NCBI GenBank assembly: GCA_947561395.2
Contig: OX387185.1
Span: forward strand, 20,734,366-20,798,365
Reading direction: 5' to 3'
From: Buxus sempervirens
Lineage: Eukaryota > Streptophyta > Magnoliopsida > Buxales > Buxaceae
Length of the DNA stretch: 64,000 bases
Below the pieces are notes generated by a model, which was not told the DNA's origin, did no database searches, and was given only the letters and a program-made list of their open reading frames with translations. Every line of letters starts with the position of its first letter. The first letter of the stretch is position 1. The translations under genes and the position numbers were made by a program. Positions 10,658 through 23,326 of this stretch are shown here, piece after piece.

Positions 10658-10662
10658 CTTTT

Positions 10663-12334
10663 TGTGAGACATGGGAAAAAAATCAGAAAATCCAATGACT
10701 TCCTCCATCATCACGCGAGATTAAATAAAACAAAGAGTCGCCACCATTCAATTTAGGTGTGAATGGACACCAAAATATTAAATAAGCACAAAAGCAATTT
10801 TAGGGTAAAAATAACCCTCCTAAAAAAACAACCAGAGATGGGTATGGGGATTAGGTTATGAACAGGGGAAGGTTTTAGGCACCCCTATTCATCCACACAA
10901 GGTGGTTGCCCGGTATTTGTTCATGTTTTACAAAGAAAAAAGGCTTGCTATAAAATCATGAAAATCACAAAAAAGAGAAAATTGTATGGTTTTTTCATAT
11001 GAATAGTTTGATTGATCCAGAACTTTCAAATATGATCATACCATTCCTAGGGTTTCATGATCAAAACAAAATTGGGATAAAATCAAATAAAATCAATTTA
11101 AAGTGAAAAATCCAAAAATCTGGCTTCAAATCAAATTCTAGAAATCTAGAAAAATATGATTTTTATAAAATATTGCAAAATTGAACTTGAATAATCCAGG
11201 ACATAGATATAGCCCAAACTTCACATTAAATCAAAAAATAAAAACCAAAAATACCCACGTTGATGAAAAACATCAAAAAGGGAGAACTTAGACCGTAGGG
11301 TCTTCTTTCAATAATGAAAAACGATTTAAAAACCATATCATGAAACCCTAGAATTTACTTTCAGGCTTCTAGATCCAGATCGACCATATTGATCATGATA
11401 GATCCAGGATCTTAGCCTAATATCACAAAAATCACGAAAACAGTGCTGTAGGTGCAAAAGTGGTGAAAATCCAAATTCTAGAAAAAATTAGGGATCTTAT
11501 GCTATAAACATCATGGATTCATGTTATTCATTCAGATTCATCATAAAAAGCATTAAAACATGATCAGGATATTTAAAGTAGCCACATCTCACAGATTAGA
11601 GCACATGGGGGTCTACCCTACGGATCCACCTGTTCTCTTTTCCCCTAGCTCTCTCTTCACATTTTACGGCTAGAGAGACTCTTGAGGTACTTAGAGGCAA
11701 GTTTAGGAATACTAGATACAAAAGATGGCCTTATTCTACAGCAATAGAGAAGATCATATTACTTCTAGAATTGAAGACAGAAAATAAAAGGGAAAAGGGC
11801 CTTACTTGGATTGAGCAAGCAGGGCAGCAGGGATTCCTCTCTTCTCTTGGAGCTCCTTAGAATTCCTTGGACTTCAAAATTTCGTGGCCTTTTGCTTGAT
11901 GAAAGGCCCTCTATTTATAGGCAAACACAGGGGTATGGTTGGTCCAAGGTTTGGCAAGATAGAGTTTCAGTTTGAGTTAAACACAAGATCATGCCAATCC
12001 TTTATCCACAAGGATAAATGAGATAATTTGAACAGATAAATAAGAGAATTCGCTTATCCAAGAGAGATATTTGGGTGCAGATAAGGCTCAAAAATCAAAA
12101 AGGTAAAATTCGCACAAAGACCCCCGTGCCTGTATATATATTACGGTCGCGCCCTGCCCGTATTATTAATACGGGCAAGCCGTGACCGTATATCAACTGC
12201 AGGTATGACCAGTCTGTAAACAAAATACGGTCATGACCAGTTTGGCCAGATTTTACACTTTTTTGACCTGTTTCAAATCCCAATTAATATTTTCAATTAT
12301 TTTCTCATTTTTAGTGCAATTTGGGGTGTCTACA
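10663..12334 (-). mobile_element. Solo LTR of a second Tat family (LTR 1)
   Basis: 1672 bp, TGTGAGACATGGG...GGGGTGTCTACA, flanked by the five-base direct repeat CTTTT (10658-10662 and 12335-12339). No internal sequence adjoins it, so it is a solo LTR inserted in the Ogre 3' UTR. It shares the GAGTCGCCACC box near one end with the Ogre LTRs, which argues for the Tat lineage and the same (minus) orientation. TATA box at 11911-11920. Confidence 0.9.
12155..12177. repeat. Perfect palindrome in U3 of LTR 1
   Basis: Arms TGCCCGTATT and AATACGGGCA around a three-base centre, surrounded by further CCGTAT/ATACGG motifs from 12135 to 12237. The same is at 17581-17603 in LTR 2. LTR 3 has a diverged set of the same motifs (about 23113-23220). 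It lies upstream (element sense) of the TATA box. Confidence 0.85.
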
Positions 12335-12673
12335 CTTTTATTGCTGGTGGGACTTACATCCTGGCTTATTTGCATCTCTATTTTTGCGAGGTAAACATTT
12401 CCCCATTTTTTCTTTCTCTTCTTTTTCCTTTCTTTTTCTATTGTATTTTCTTTTCTTTTTGAGGTTTTTTTTTTTCTTTGGGCAAGGATGTCCTGTTTCT
12501 TTTTTTTCTTTGCCAGGAATGCTCCATTTGATGTGTAGAACACTTGCAATGGGTTGAAAGAATTTTAAGGCTCAAAATTGTTTAACTAGGGGAGAATTTA
12601 AGGTATTTGGAAGGGTTTACAGTCTAAAGGAGAGTCAAGGATGACCTCTCTTCATTTCCCAATCAGAATGATC

Positions 12674-15600
12674 TTAAGCGTAGTACAGTTTGACGGCGTC
12701 TGCATTTATCGGCTCAGGAAAAATTGCCCCGTCCATTTCTTGTAGGATGAGTGTTCCTCTGGACAGAACCTTGTGGACTACGAATGGTCCTTCGTAGTTT
12801 GGCTTGAATTTCCCTCTGTTGTCCTCTTGATGAGGAAAGATTCTCTTTAGTACCAGGTCTCCCACCTTGAACTGTCTTGGCTTCACTTTCTTGTTGTAGG
12901 CTCGCGCCACTCTTTGTTGATAGAGCTGGCCATGGCACTAAGCCTTGATCCTCTTTTCATCCAATAACTGCAACTGGTCAAATCTGGATTCTTCCCATTC
13001 GACGTCACTGATTTCAGCTTCCTTCAGAATTCTGAGTGACGGAATCTGTGCTTCCACGGGGAGGACTGCTTCCATTCCATATACCAGGGAGAAAGGGGTT
13101 GCCCCGGTCGATGTCCTAATCAACGTCCGATAGGCGTGCAGTGCATAGGGCAGCTTCTCATGCCAGTCTCTGTAAGTGACTACCATTTTCTCAAGTATCT
13201 TCTTCAGATTCTTGTTTGCAGCCTCTACTGCCCCATTCATCTTGGGCCGGTATGCCGTGGAGTTTAGATGTCTGATCTTCACACATCTTTTCCATGTCCT
13301 TATTATTCAGATTCTTTGCATTATCAGTGATGATCGCTTCTGGAACTCCGTAGCGACAGACTATATTGTTTCTGATAAACTTGAGCACATGAGATTTCTT
13401 TACATCCACAAAGGACATGGCCTCTACCCACTTGGTAAAGTAGTCAATTGCCACTAAGATGAACCGATGCCCGTTTGAAGCCATTGGATGAACCTGGCCT
13501 ATCATGTCGATTCCCCAGATGGCAAATTGCCAAGGTGATGTCATGGAGTACAACGTATTCGGCAGTGCATGGATGTTGTCGGCATAAATCTGGCATAACT
13601 GGCATTTTCTGACATGAGTGTAGCAGTCTACCTCCATGGTCATCCAGTAATAGCCCATCCTTATAATCTTCCTTGCTAGCATATGCCCATTCATGTGTGC
13701 GCTGCACAACCCTCCATGGACTTCCTCAATCAATTTCTGCGCTTCGGCTTCTCTGACGCATAGCAGTAGAGAGTCGTTGTATGACTTCTTGTATAGCCTA
13801 CCTCCACTGTAGAAGTATTGCCCTGCCAACCTTTGGATAGTTGGCTTCTCTGCAGCCGAGGCACTTTTTGACAGAATTCTATTTCTTATGTATCTCTCAA
13901 TGTCTGCGTACCAAGGTTCTTCTTCGGGTGTGCTTTTCTCGATATTGAAGCAGTAAACAGGGTAGCGCCGAATTTCTATCTCCAATGGTTGCACCCAAGC
14001 ATCATCTGTGATGGTGGCCATTGATGCCAGTGTAGCTAGTGCATCCGCAAATCGATTCCCGTCTTGTGGCATGTAGTCGAATGTCACGCTCTCGAATTGC
14101 TCTTCCAATTCCTTGAACAGTTCTTGGTATGGTACCAACTTCACGTCTCTAGTTTTCCAGTCTCCCATCACTTGGTAGATGATAAGACTTAAGTCTCCGA
14201 ACACTTTCAGCTCTTGTATACGCATCTCGATTGCCGCTTGCAGGCCTAACACACACGCTTCATACTCGGCCATGTTGCTAGTGCAATCAAACAGAAGTTT
14301 CGCTGCTATCGGGTGATGAACATTGACCGAGGAGATTAGCACTGCTCCAATCCCTTTTCCATTTACATTCACTGCCCCGTCAAAGAACATTTGCCACTTG
14401 GTTTCTTCCGCCTCTTCTGTGGACTCGATACACATCACATCTTCATCCGGGAAATGAGTCAGGAGTGGTTGGTAGTCCGGCAGGGGGTGCTCTGCCAAGT
14501 GATCTGCTACAGCTTGCCCTTTTATTGCCTTCCTAGTTGTGTAGACAATGTCATACTCAGATAAAAGGACTTGCCACCTGGCAACCCTACCAGTGGAGAT
14601 CGGCTTCTCAAAGATGTACTTCAATGGATCTAGATTGGAGATCAGTAAGACTGTGTGACTAAGCAAATAGTGTCGGAGCTTCTGAGCTGCCCAGACCAGG
14701 GCGCAACACGTCTTTTCAAGCACTGTGTATCTGACTTCAAAATTGGTAAATTTCTTGCTCAAGTAGTAGATTGCTTGTTCTTTTCTTCTCGTGTTGCCCT
14801 AACACACATCCTACTGCCGTCTCAGAGACTGTCAGATACATGATCAAAGGTCGTCCTGGGATAGGCGGGACCAATGTCGGTGGACTCATCAGATAGGCCT
14901 TGATTTTATCAAACGCTACTTGGCAGTCGTCATTCCAAACCACAGGGTTATCTTTCTTCAACAGCTTGAATATAGGCTCGCACACAGGAGTCATCTGCAC
15001 AATGAACCTACTGATATACTGCAATCTGCCCAGGAACCCTCTCACTTCCTTTTCTATAGATGGAGGAGGCATCTCCAGAATTGCCTTGGCTTTGACGGGG
15101 TCAACCTCGATGCCTCGCTTGCCCACTATGAATCTGAGCAACTTTCCTGAAGTAACTCCAAATACGCACTTGTTTGGGTTGAGCCGGAGCTTGTGCTCTC
15201 TGAGCCTGTCAAACATTTTTCCAAGGTTCACCAAGTGGTCTTCTTCTTCCTTAGATTTTGCTATCATGTCATCCACATATACTTCCATCTCCTTGTGTAT
15301 CATGTCCTGGAACAACAGAGTCATCGCACACTGATATGTAGCACCCGCATTCTTCAGTTCAAACGGCATCACGCTGTAGCAGTAAGTGCCCCAGTGCGCG
15401 ATGAAGGATGTTTTCTCTATGTCTTTAGGTGCCATCCTTATCTGGTTGTAACCAGAGAAACCGTCCATGAAAGAGAACATCGAATGCGTTGCTGTATTGT
15501 CCATCAGTACATCAATGTGCGGCAATGGGAAGTCATCCTTCGGACTTGCTCTGTTCAGATCTCTATAGTCAACACACATCCTGACTTTCCCGTCTTTCTT

Positions 15601-16088
15601 GGGAACTGGCACGATGTTGGCCAACCACTCCGGATAGTGAGTTACTTGCAGGAATCCAGCATCCAACTGCTTGGTGACTTCTTCCTTGATCTTCAGGGCC
15701 CATTCCGGCTTCGTGCGCCTGAGCTTCTGTTTCACGGGTACAGCCTCGGACTTTGTAGGTAACCGATGCACAACCAAGTCCGTGTCTAACCCGGGCATAT
15801 CCTCGTATAACCATGCAAACACGTCAGAATAAGATTTAAGAAAATCAATCATCTGTTTTCTCAATAATTGTGACAGCTTTTTACCAATTTGGAGTATCCT
15901 TGGTTGTGCTATTTCACCTATGTCAATTGACTCTGTTTCCTCAATGTTAGCCTGGAGACCCTTTTCATGCCTTTCCAACGCAAGTTGGATTTCAAGCAGG
16001 GTCTCCCATGATTCATCATCGTCCTCATGATCGAAAGGTTCACAGGGGACGATGTTTGAATCTACTTGCTGCGATGGGCAAGTGCCGC
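12674..16088 (-). pseudogene. Ogre-like RT, two RNase H domains and integrase (copy A)
   Basis: Read right to left. RT has VPKKDGKVRMCVDYRDLN, FPLPHIDVLMD, FMDGFSGYNQIRM and the catalytic YVDDMIAKSK. The first RNase H follows (VLEKTCCALVWAAQKLRHYL). Then comes a second, archaeal-type RNase H (MFFDGAVNVNGKGIGAVLIS; NMAEYEACVLGL; ADALATLASM) that marks the Tat lineage. Integrase has its HHCC zinc finger (HMNGHMLARK; CQLCQ), the D,D,E core (GIDMIG; ITDN; MNGAVEAANKN) and a C-terminal RNA/DNA-binding tail (KVGDLVLKRIF; GPFVV). The region ends at the solo-LTR target site on the right. It is broken in about three places. Copy B (18099-21513) differs at only one or two positions. Confidence 0.93.
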
Positions 16089-17760
16089 TGTGAGACATGG
16101 GAAAAAATCGGAAAATCCAATGACTTCCTCAATCATCACACGAGATTAAATTAAACAAAGAGTCGCCACCATTCAATTTAGGTGTGAATGGACACCAAAA
16201 TATTAAATAAGTACAAAAGGCAATTTTAGGGTAAAAATAACCCTCCTAAAAAAACAACCAGAGATGGGTAAGGGGATTAGGTTATGAACAGGGGAAGGTG
16301 TTAGGCACCCTTATTCATCCACACAAGGTGGTTGCCAGGCATTGTTCATGTTAAATTAAAGGAAAAAGCTTGCTATAAAAATCAGGAAAAATCACATAAA
16401 TACGAAATTGTATGGTTTTTTCATATGAATAGTCTGATTGATCCAGAACTTTCAAATATGATCATACCATTCCTAGGGTTTCATGATCAAAATAATATTG
16501 AGATAAAATCAAATAATATCAATTTAAAGTGAAAAATCCAAAAATCTGGCTTCAAGCTAAATTCTAGAAATCTAGAAAAATATGATTTTTATAAAATATT
16601 TCAAAATTGAACTTGAATAATCCAGGAACTAGATAAAGCCCAAATTTCACATTAAATCAAAAAATCAAAACCAACAATACCCACATTGGTGAAAAACATC
16701 AAAAGGGGAGAATTTAGACCATAGGGTCTTCTCTCAATAATGAAAAACGATTCAAAAACCACTTCATGAAACCCTAGAATTTACTTTCAAGATTTTTGAT
16801 TCAGATCTACCATATTGATCATGATAAATCCAAGATCTAAGCCTAAAACCACAAAAATCACGAAAACAGTGTTGTAGGTGCAAATATGTGGAAAATCCAA
16901 ATTTTATCAAAAAGTAGGGATCTCATGCTATAAACATCATAGATTCATGTTATTCATTCAGATATATCATAAAAACCATTAAAACATGATCAAGATATTC
17001 AAAGCTGCCACATCTCACAGATTAGAGCACATGGGGGTCTACCCTACGGATCCACCTGTTCTCTTTTCCCCTAGCTCTCTCTTCACATTTTACGGCTAGA
17101 GAGACTCTTGAGGTACTTAGAGGCAAGTTTAGGAATACTAGATACAAAAGATGGCCTTATTCTACAGCAATAGAGAAGATCATATTACTTCTAGAATTGA
17201 AGACAGAAAATAAAAGGGAAAAGGGCCTTACTTGGATTGAGCAAGCAGGGCAGCAGGGATTCCTCTCTTCTCTTGGAGCTCCTTAGAATTCCTTGGACTT
17301 CAAAATTTCGTGGCCTTTTGCTTGATGAAAGGCCCTCTATTTATAGGCAAACACAGGGGTATGGTTGGTCCAAGGTTTGGCAAGATAGAGTTTCAGTTTG
17401 AGTTAAACACAAGATCATGCCAATCCTTTATCCACAAGGATAAATGAGATAATTTGAACAGATAAATAAGAGAATTCGCTTATCCAAGAGAGATATTTGG
17501 GTGCAGATAAGGCTCAAAAATCAAAAAGGTAAAATTCGCACAAAGACCCCCGTGCCTGTATATATATTACGGTCGCGCCCTGCCCGTATTATTAATACGG
17601 GCAAGCCGTGACCGTATATCAACTGCAGGTATGACCAGTCTGTAAACAAAATACGGTCATGACCAGTTTGGCCAGATTTTACACTTTTTTGACCTGTTTC
17701 AAATCCCAATTAATATTTTCAATTATTTTCTCATTTTTAGTGCAATTTGGGGTGTCTACA
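16089..17760 (-). mobile_element. Hybrid LTR between the two pol copies (LTR 2)
   Basis: 1672 bp. Its left flank is GCCGC (the LTR 3 target site) and its right flank is CTTTT (the LTR 1 target site), so it has no target-site duplication. Left of about 17006 it matches LTR 3, including shared differences from LTR 1. Right of about 17087 it matches LTR 1. It is therefore a crossover product of LTRs 1 and 3. Confidence 0.93.
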
Positions 17761-18098
17761 CTTTTATTGCTGGTGGGACTTACATCCTGGCTTATTTGCA
17801 TCTCTATTTTTGCGAGGTAAACATTTCCCCATTTTTTCTTTCTCTTCTTTTTCCTTTCTTTTTCTATTGTATTTTCTTTTCTTTTTGAGGTTTTTTTTTT
17901 CTTTGGGCAAGGATGTCCTGTTTCTTTTTTTTCTTTGCCAGGAATGCTCCATTTGATGTGTAGAACACTTGCAATGGGTTGAAAGAATTTTAAGGCTCAA
18001 AATTGTTTAACTAGGGGAGAATTTAAGGTATTTGGAAGGGTTTACAGTCTAAAGGAGAGTCAAGGATGACCTCTCTTCATTTCCCAATCAGAATGATC

Positions 18099-21000
18099 TT
18101 AAGCGTAGTACAGTTTGACGGCGTCTGCATTTATCGGCTCAGGAAAAATTGCCCCGTCCATTTCTTGTAGGATGAGTGTTCCTCTGGACAGAACCTTGTG
18201 GACTACGAATGGTCCTTCGTAGTTTGGCTTGAATTTCCCTCTGTTGTCCTCTTGATGAGGAAAGATTCTCTTTAGTACCAGGTCTCCCACCTTGAACTGT
18301 CTTGGCTTCACTTTCTTGTTGTAGGCTCGCGCCACTCTTTGTTGATAGAGCTGGCCATGGCACTAAGCCTTGATCCTCTTTTCATCCAATAACTGCAACT
18401 GGTCAAATCTGGATTCTTCCCATTCGACGTCACTGATTTCAGCTTCCTTCAGAATTCTGAGTGACGGAATCTGTGCTTCCACGGGGAGGACTGCTTCCAT
18501 TCCATATACCAGGGAGAAAGGGGTTGCCCCGGTCGATGTCCTAATCAACGTCCGATAGGCGTGCAGTGCATAGGGCAGCTTCTCATGCCAGTCTCTGTAA
18601 GTGACTACCATTTTCTCAAGTATCTTCTTCAGATTCTTGTTTGCAGCCTCTACTGCCCCATTCATCTTGGGCCGGTATGCCGTGGAGTTTAGATGTCTGA
18701 TCTTCACACATCTTTTCCATGTCCTTATTATTCAGATTCTTTGCATTATCAGTGATGATCGCTTCTGGAACTCCGTAGCGACAGACTATATTGTTTCTGA
18801 TAAACTTGAGCACATGAGATTTCTTTACATCCACAAAGGACATGGCCTCTACCCACTTGGTAAAGTAGTCAATTGCCACTAAGATGAACCGATGCCCGTT
18901 TGAAGCCATTGGATGAACCTGGCCTATCATGTCGATTCCCCAGATGGCAAATTGCCAAGGTGATGTCATGGAGTACAACGTATTCGGCAGTGCATGGATG
19001 TTGTCGGCATAAATCTGGCATAACTGGCATTTTCTGACATGAGTGTAGCAGTCTACCTCCATGGTCATCCAGTAATAGCCCATCCTTATAATCTTCCTTG
19101 CTAGCATATGCCCATTCATGTGTGCGCTGCACAACCCTCCATGGACTTCCTCAATCAATTTCTGCGCTTCGGCTTCTCTGACGCATAGCAGTAGAGAGTC
19201 GTTGTATGACTTCTTGTATAGCCTACCTCCACTGTAGAAGTATTGCCCTGCCAACCTTTGGATAGTTGGCTTCTCTGCAGCCGAGGCACTTTTTGACAGA
19301 ATTCTATTTCTTATGTATCTCTCAATGTCTGCGTACCAAGGTTCTTCTTCGGGTGTGCTTTTCTCGATATTGAAGCAGTAAACAGGGTAGCGCCGAATTT
19401 CTATCTCCAATGGTTGCACCCAAGCATCATCTGTGATGGTGGCCATTGATGCCAGTGTAGCTAGTGCATCCGCAAATCGATTCCCGTCTTGTGGCATGTA
19501 GTCGAATGTCACGCTCTCGAATTGCTCTTCCAATTCCTTGAACAGTTCTTGGTATGGTACCAACTTCACGTCTCTAGTTTTCCAGTCTCCCATCACTTGG
19601 TAGATGATAAGACTTAAGTCTCCGAACACTTTCAGCTCTTGTATACGCATCTCGATTGCCGCTTGCAGGCCTAACACACACGCTTCATACTCGGCCATGT
19701 TGCTAGTGCAATCAAACAGAAGTTTCGCTGCTATCGGGTGATGAACATTGACCGAGGAGATTAGCACTGCTCCAATCCCTTTTCCATTTACATTCACTGC
19801 CCCGTCAAAGAACATTTGCCACTTGGTTTCTTCCGCCTCTTCTGTGGACTCGATACACATCACATCTTCATCCGGGAAATGAGTCAGGAGTGGTTGGTAG
19901 TCCGGCAGGGGGTGCTCTGCCAAGTGATCTGCTACAGCTTGCCCTTTTATTGCCTTCCTAGTTGTGTAGACAATGTCATACTCAGATAAAAGGACTTGCC
20001 ACCTGGCAACCCTACCAGTGGAGATCGGCTTCTCAAAGATGTACTTCAATGGATCTAGATTGGAGATCAGTAAGACTGTGTGACTAAGCAAATAGTGTCG
20101 GAGCTTCTGAGCTGCCCAGACCAGGGCGCAACACGTCTTTTCAAGCACTGTGTATCTGACTTCAAAATTGGTAAATTTCTTGCTCAAGTAGTAGATTGCT
20201 TGTTCTTTTCTTCTCGTGTTGCCCTAACACACATCCTACTGCCGTCTCAGAGACTGTCAGATACATGATCAAAGGTCGTCCTGGGATAGGCGGGACCAAT
20301 GTCGGTGGACTCATCAGATAGGCCTTGATTTTATCAAACGCTACTTGGCAGTCGTCATTCCAAACCACAGGGTTATCTTTCTTCAACAGCTTGAATATAG
20401 GCTCGCACACAGGAGTCATCTGCACAATGAACCTACTGATATACTGCAATCTGCCCAGGAACCCTCTCACTTCCTTTTCTATAGATGGAGGAGGCATCTC
20501 CAGAATTTCCTTGGCTTTGACGGGGTCAACCTCGATGCCTCGCTTGCCCACTATGAATCTGAGCAACTTTCCTGAAGTAACTCCAAATACGCACTTGTTT
20601 GGGTTGAGCCGGAGCTTGTGCTCTCTGAGCCTGTCAAACATTTTTCCAAGGTTCACCAAGTGGTCTTCTTCTTCCTTAGATTTTGCTATCATGTCATCCA
20701 CATATACTTCCATCTCCTTGTGTATCATGTCCTGGAACAACAGAGTCATCGCACACTGATATGTAGCACCCGCATTCTTCAGTTCAAACGGCATCACGCT
20801 GTAGCAGTAAGTGCCCCAGTGCGCGATGAAGGATGTTTTCTCTATGTCTTTAGGTGCCATCCTTATCTGGTTGTAACCAGAGAAACCGTCCATGAAAGAG
20901 AACATCGAATGCGTTGCTGTATTGTCCATCAGTACATCAATGTGCGGCAATGGGAAGTCATCCTTCGGACTTGCTCTGTTCAGATCTCTATAGTCAACAC

Positions 21001-21513
21001 ACATCCTGACTTTCCCGTCTTTCTTGGGAACTGGCACGATGTTGGCCAACCACTCCGGATAGTGAGTTACTTGCAGGAATCCAGCATCCAACTGCTTGGT
21101 GACTTCTTCCTTGATCTTCAGGGCCCATTCCGGCTTCGTGCGCCTGAGCTTCTGTTTCACGGGTACAGCCTCGGACTTTGTAGGTAACCGATGCACAACC
21201 AAGTCCGTGTCTAACCCGGGCATATCCTCGTATAACCATGCAAACACGTCAGAATAAGATTTAAGAAAATCAATCATCTGTTTTCTCAATAATTGTGACA
21301 GCTTTTTACCAATTTGGAGTATCCTTGGTTGTGCTATTTCACCTATGTCAATTGACTCTGTTTCCTCAATGTTAGCCTGGAGACCCTTTTCATGCCTTTC
21401 CAACGCAAGTTGGATTTCAAGCAGGGTCTCCCATGATTCATCATCGTCCTCATGATCGAAAGGTTCACAGGGGACGATGTTTGAATCTACTTGCTGCGAT
21501 GGGCAAGTGCCGC
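18099..21513 (-). pseudogene. Ogre-like RT, two RNase H domains and integrase (copy B)
   Basis: The same domain order and motifs as copy A (RT with YVDD, RNase H, second archaeal-type RNase H, integrase with HHCC and D,D,E). The two copies are offset by 5425-5426 bases and nearly identical over 3.75 kb. Its right edge abuts LTR 3. On the other side of LTR 3 (from 23327) the same Ogre polyprotein continues towards protease, so B is the copy still in its original junction on that side, while A keeps the original 3' UTR side. About three breaks, shared with A. Confidence 0.93.
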
Positions 21514-23321
21514 TGTGAGACATGGGAAAAAATCGGAAAATCCAATGACTTCCTCAATCATCACACGAGATTAAATTAAACAAAGAGTCGCCACCATTCA
21601 ATTTAGGTGTGAATGGACACCAAAATATTAAATAAGTACAAAAGGCAATTTTAGGGTAAAAATAACCCTCCTAAAAAAACAACCAGAGATGGGTAAGGGG
21701 ATTAGGTTATGAACAGGGGAAGGTGTTAGGCACCCTTATTCATCCACACAAGGTGGTTGCCAGGCATTGTTCATGTTAAATTAAAGGAAAAAGCTTGCTA
21801 TAAAAATCAGGAAAAATCACATAAATACGAAATTGTATGGTTTTTTCATATGAATAGTCTGATTGATCCAGAACTTTCAAATATGATCATACCATTCCTA
21901 GGGTTTCATGATCAAAATAATATTGAGATAAAATCAAATAATATCAATTTAAAGTGAAAAATCCAAAAATCTGGCTTCAAGCTAAATTCTAGAAATCTAG
22001 AAAAATATGATTTTTATAAAATATTTCAAAATTGAACTTGAATAATCCAGGAACTAGATAAAGCCCAAATTTCACATTAAATCAAAAAATCAAAACCAAC
22101 AATACCCACATTGGTGAAAAACATCAAAAGGGGAGAATTTAGACCATAGGGTCTTCTCTCAATAATGAAAAACGATTCAAAAACCACTTCATGAAACCCT
22201 AGAATTTACTTTCAAGATTTTTGATTCAGATCTACCATATTGATCATGATAAATCCAAGATCTAAGCCTAAAACCACAAAAATCACGAAAACAGTGTTGT
22301 AGGTGCAAATATGTGGAAAATCCAAATTTTATCAAAAAGTAGGGATCTCATGCTATAAACATCATAGATTCATGTTATTCATTCAGATATATCATAAAAA
22401 CCATTAAAACATGATCAAGATATTCAAAGCTGCCACATCTCACAGATTAGAGCACATGGGGGTCTACCCTACGGATCCACCTGTTCTCTTTTCCCCTAGC
22501 TCTCTCTTCACGTTTTACAGCTAGAGAGGATTCTTGAGGTACTTGGAGATAGGTTTGGTTATACAAACACAATCCAAGGCTTTATTCTATGAAAAAGGAG
22601 AAAAACAGATATGGGGTTCTATTCTAGGGATCCACCTGTTCTCTTTTCCCCTAGCTCTCTCTTCACGTTTTACGGCTAGAGAGACTCTTGAGGTACTTAG
22701 AGACAGGTTTAGGAATACTAGACAAAATATGACCTTATTCTATAGCAATAGAGATGATCCTATTACATCTAGAATTGAAGACAAAAAATAAAAGGGAAAA
22801 GGGACTTACCTGGATTGAGCAAGCAAGGCAGCAGGGGTTCCTCTTCTTCTCTTGGAGCTCCTTGGACTTCAAATTTTCGTGGCCTTTTGCTTGAAGAAAG
22901 GCCCTCTATTTATAGGCAAACACAGGGGTATGGTTGGTCCAGAGTTTGGCAAAATAGAGTTTCAGTTTGAGTTAAACACAAGATCATGCCCATCCATAGC
23001 CAACCAAGGTGGCTTTAGCGAATAAAAGACGTAATTCGCTCATTTAAAGATATATTGGACTAAAGATAAAGCTCGGAAATCGAGAGAAAAATAAAACTCG
23101 TACGAGTCTTTAGTGACCGTAAATGAGTTACGGTCCAATGGTGTCCGTATTTCCAATACGGGTGCGCCTAACCGTAGAGATATTTCGGGCGCGACAAGCC
23201 CGTGAATGAAATACGGGCAAAGCCTGCTTTGTCAATTTTTATGCATTTTTGACCTGTTTTAAGCTTTAATTACATGTTTTTATTACTTTCTCATTCTGTA
23301 GTGCAATTTGGATTGTCTACA
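21514..23321 (-). mobile_element. Solo LTR of the second Tat family (LTR 3)
   Basis: 1808 bp, TGTGAGACATGGG...TTGTCTACA, flanked by the five-base direct repeat GCCGC (21509-21513 and 23322-23326). It is inserted in the linker between protease and RT of the Ogre-like element, whose coding sequence continues on both sides. It is longer than LTRs 1 and 2 mainly through an internal duplication (22473-22782). TATA box at 22906-22915. Confidence 0.93.
22473..22782 (+). repeat. 155-bp tandem duplication inside LTR 3
   Basis: The segment beginning GGATCCACCTGTTCTC at 22473 recurs at 22628 and continues with AGCTCTCTCTTCACGTTTTAC and ACTTGAGG-like text in both. The second copy resembles LTR 1 more closely than the first does. 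LTRs 1 and 2 have a single copy. Confidence 0.85.
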
Positions 23322-23326
23322 GCCGC

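Larger units (their letters stand above)
12335..21513 (+). repeat. 5.4-kb tandem segmental duplication
   Basis: Unit = pol block (12335-16088; 17761-21513) plus one LTR. Offset is 5426 left of about 12480 and 5425 right of it, because a poly-T run differs by one. By eye only about two differences are seen between pol copies, far fewer than between the Ogre LTRs. The duplication is thus recent, or an assembly artefact. The flank and crossover pattern of LTR 2 supports a real unequal exchange. Confidence 0.92.

Noticed and set aside
12335-21513. Reading the three LTRs and two pol blocks as two complete small elements sharing LTRs
   Set aside because: The blocks lack gag and primer sites, the outer LTRs have their own target-site copies, and the pol sequence continues into the Ogre polyprotein beyond 23327.
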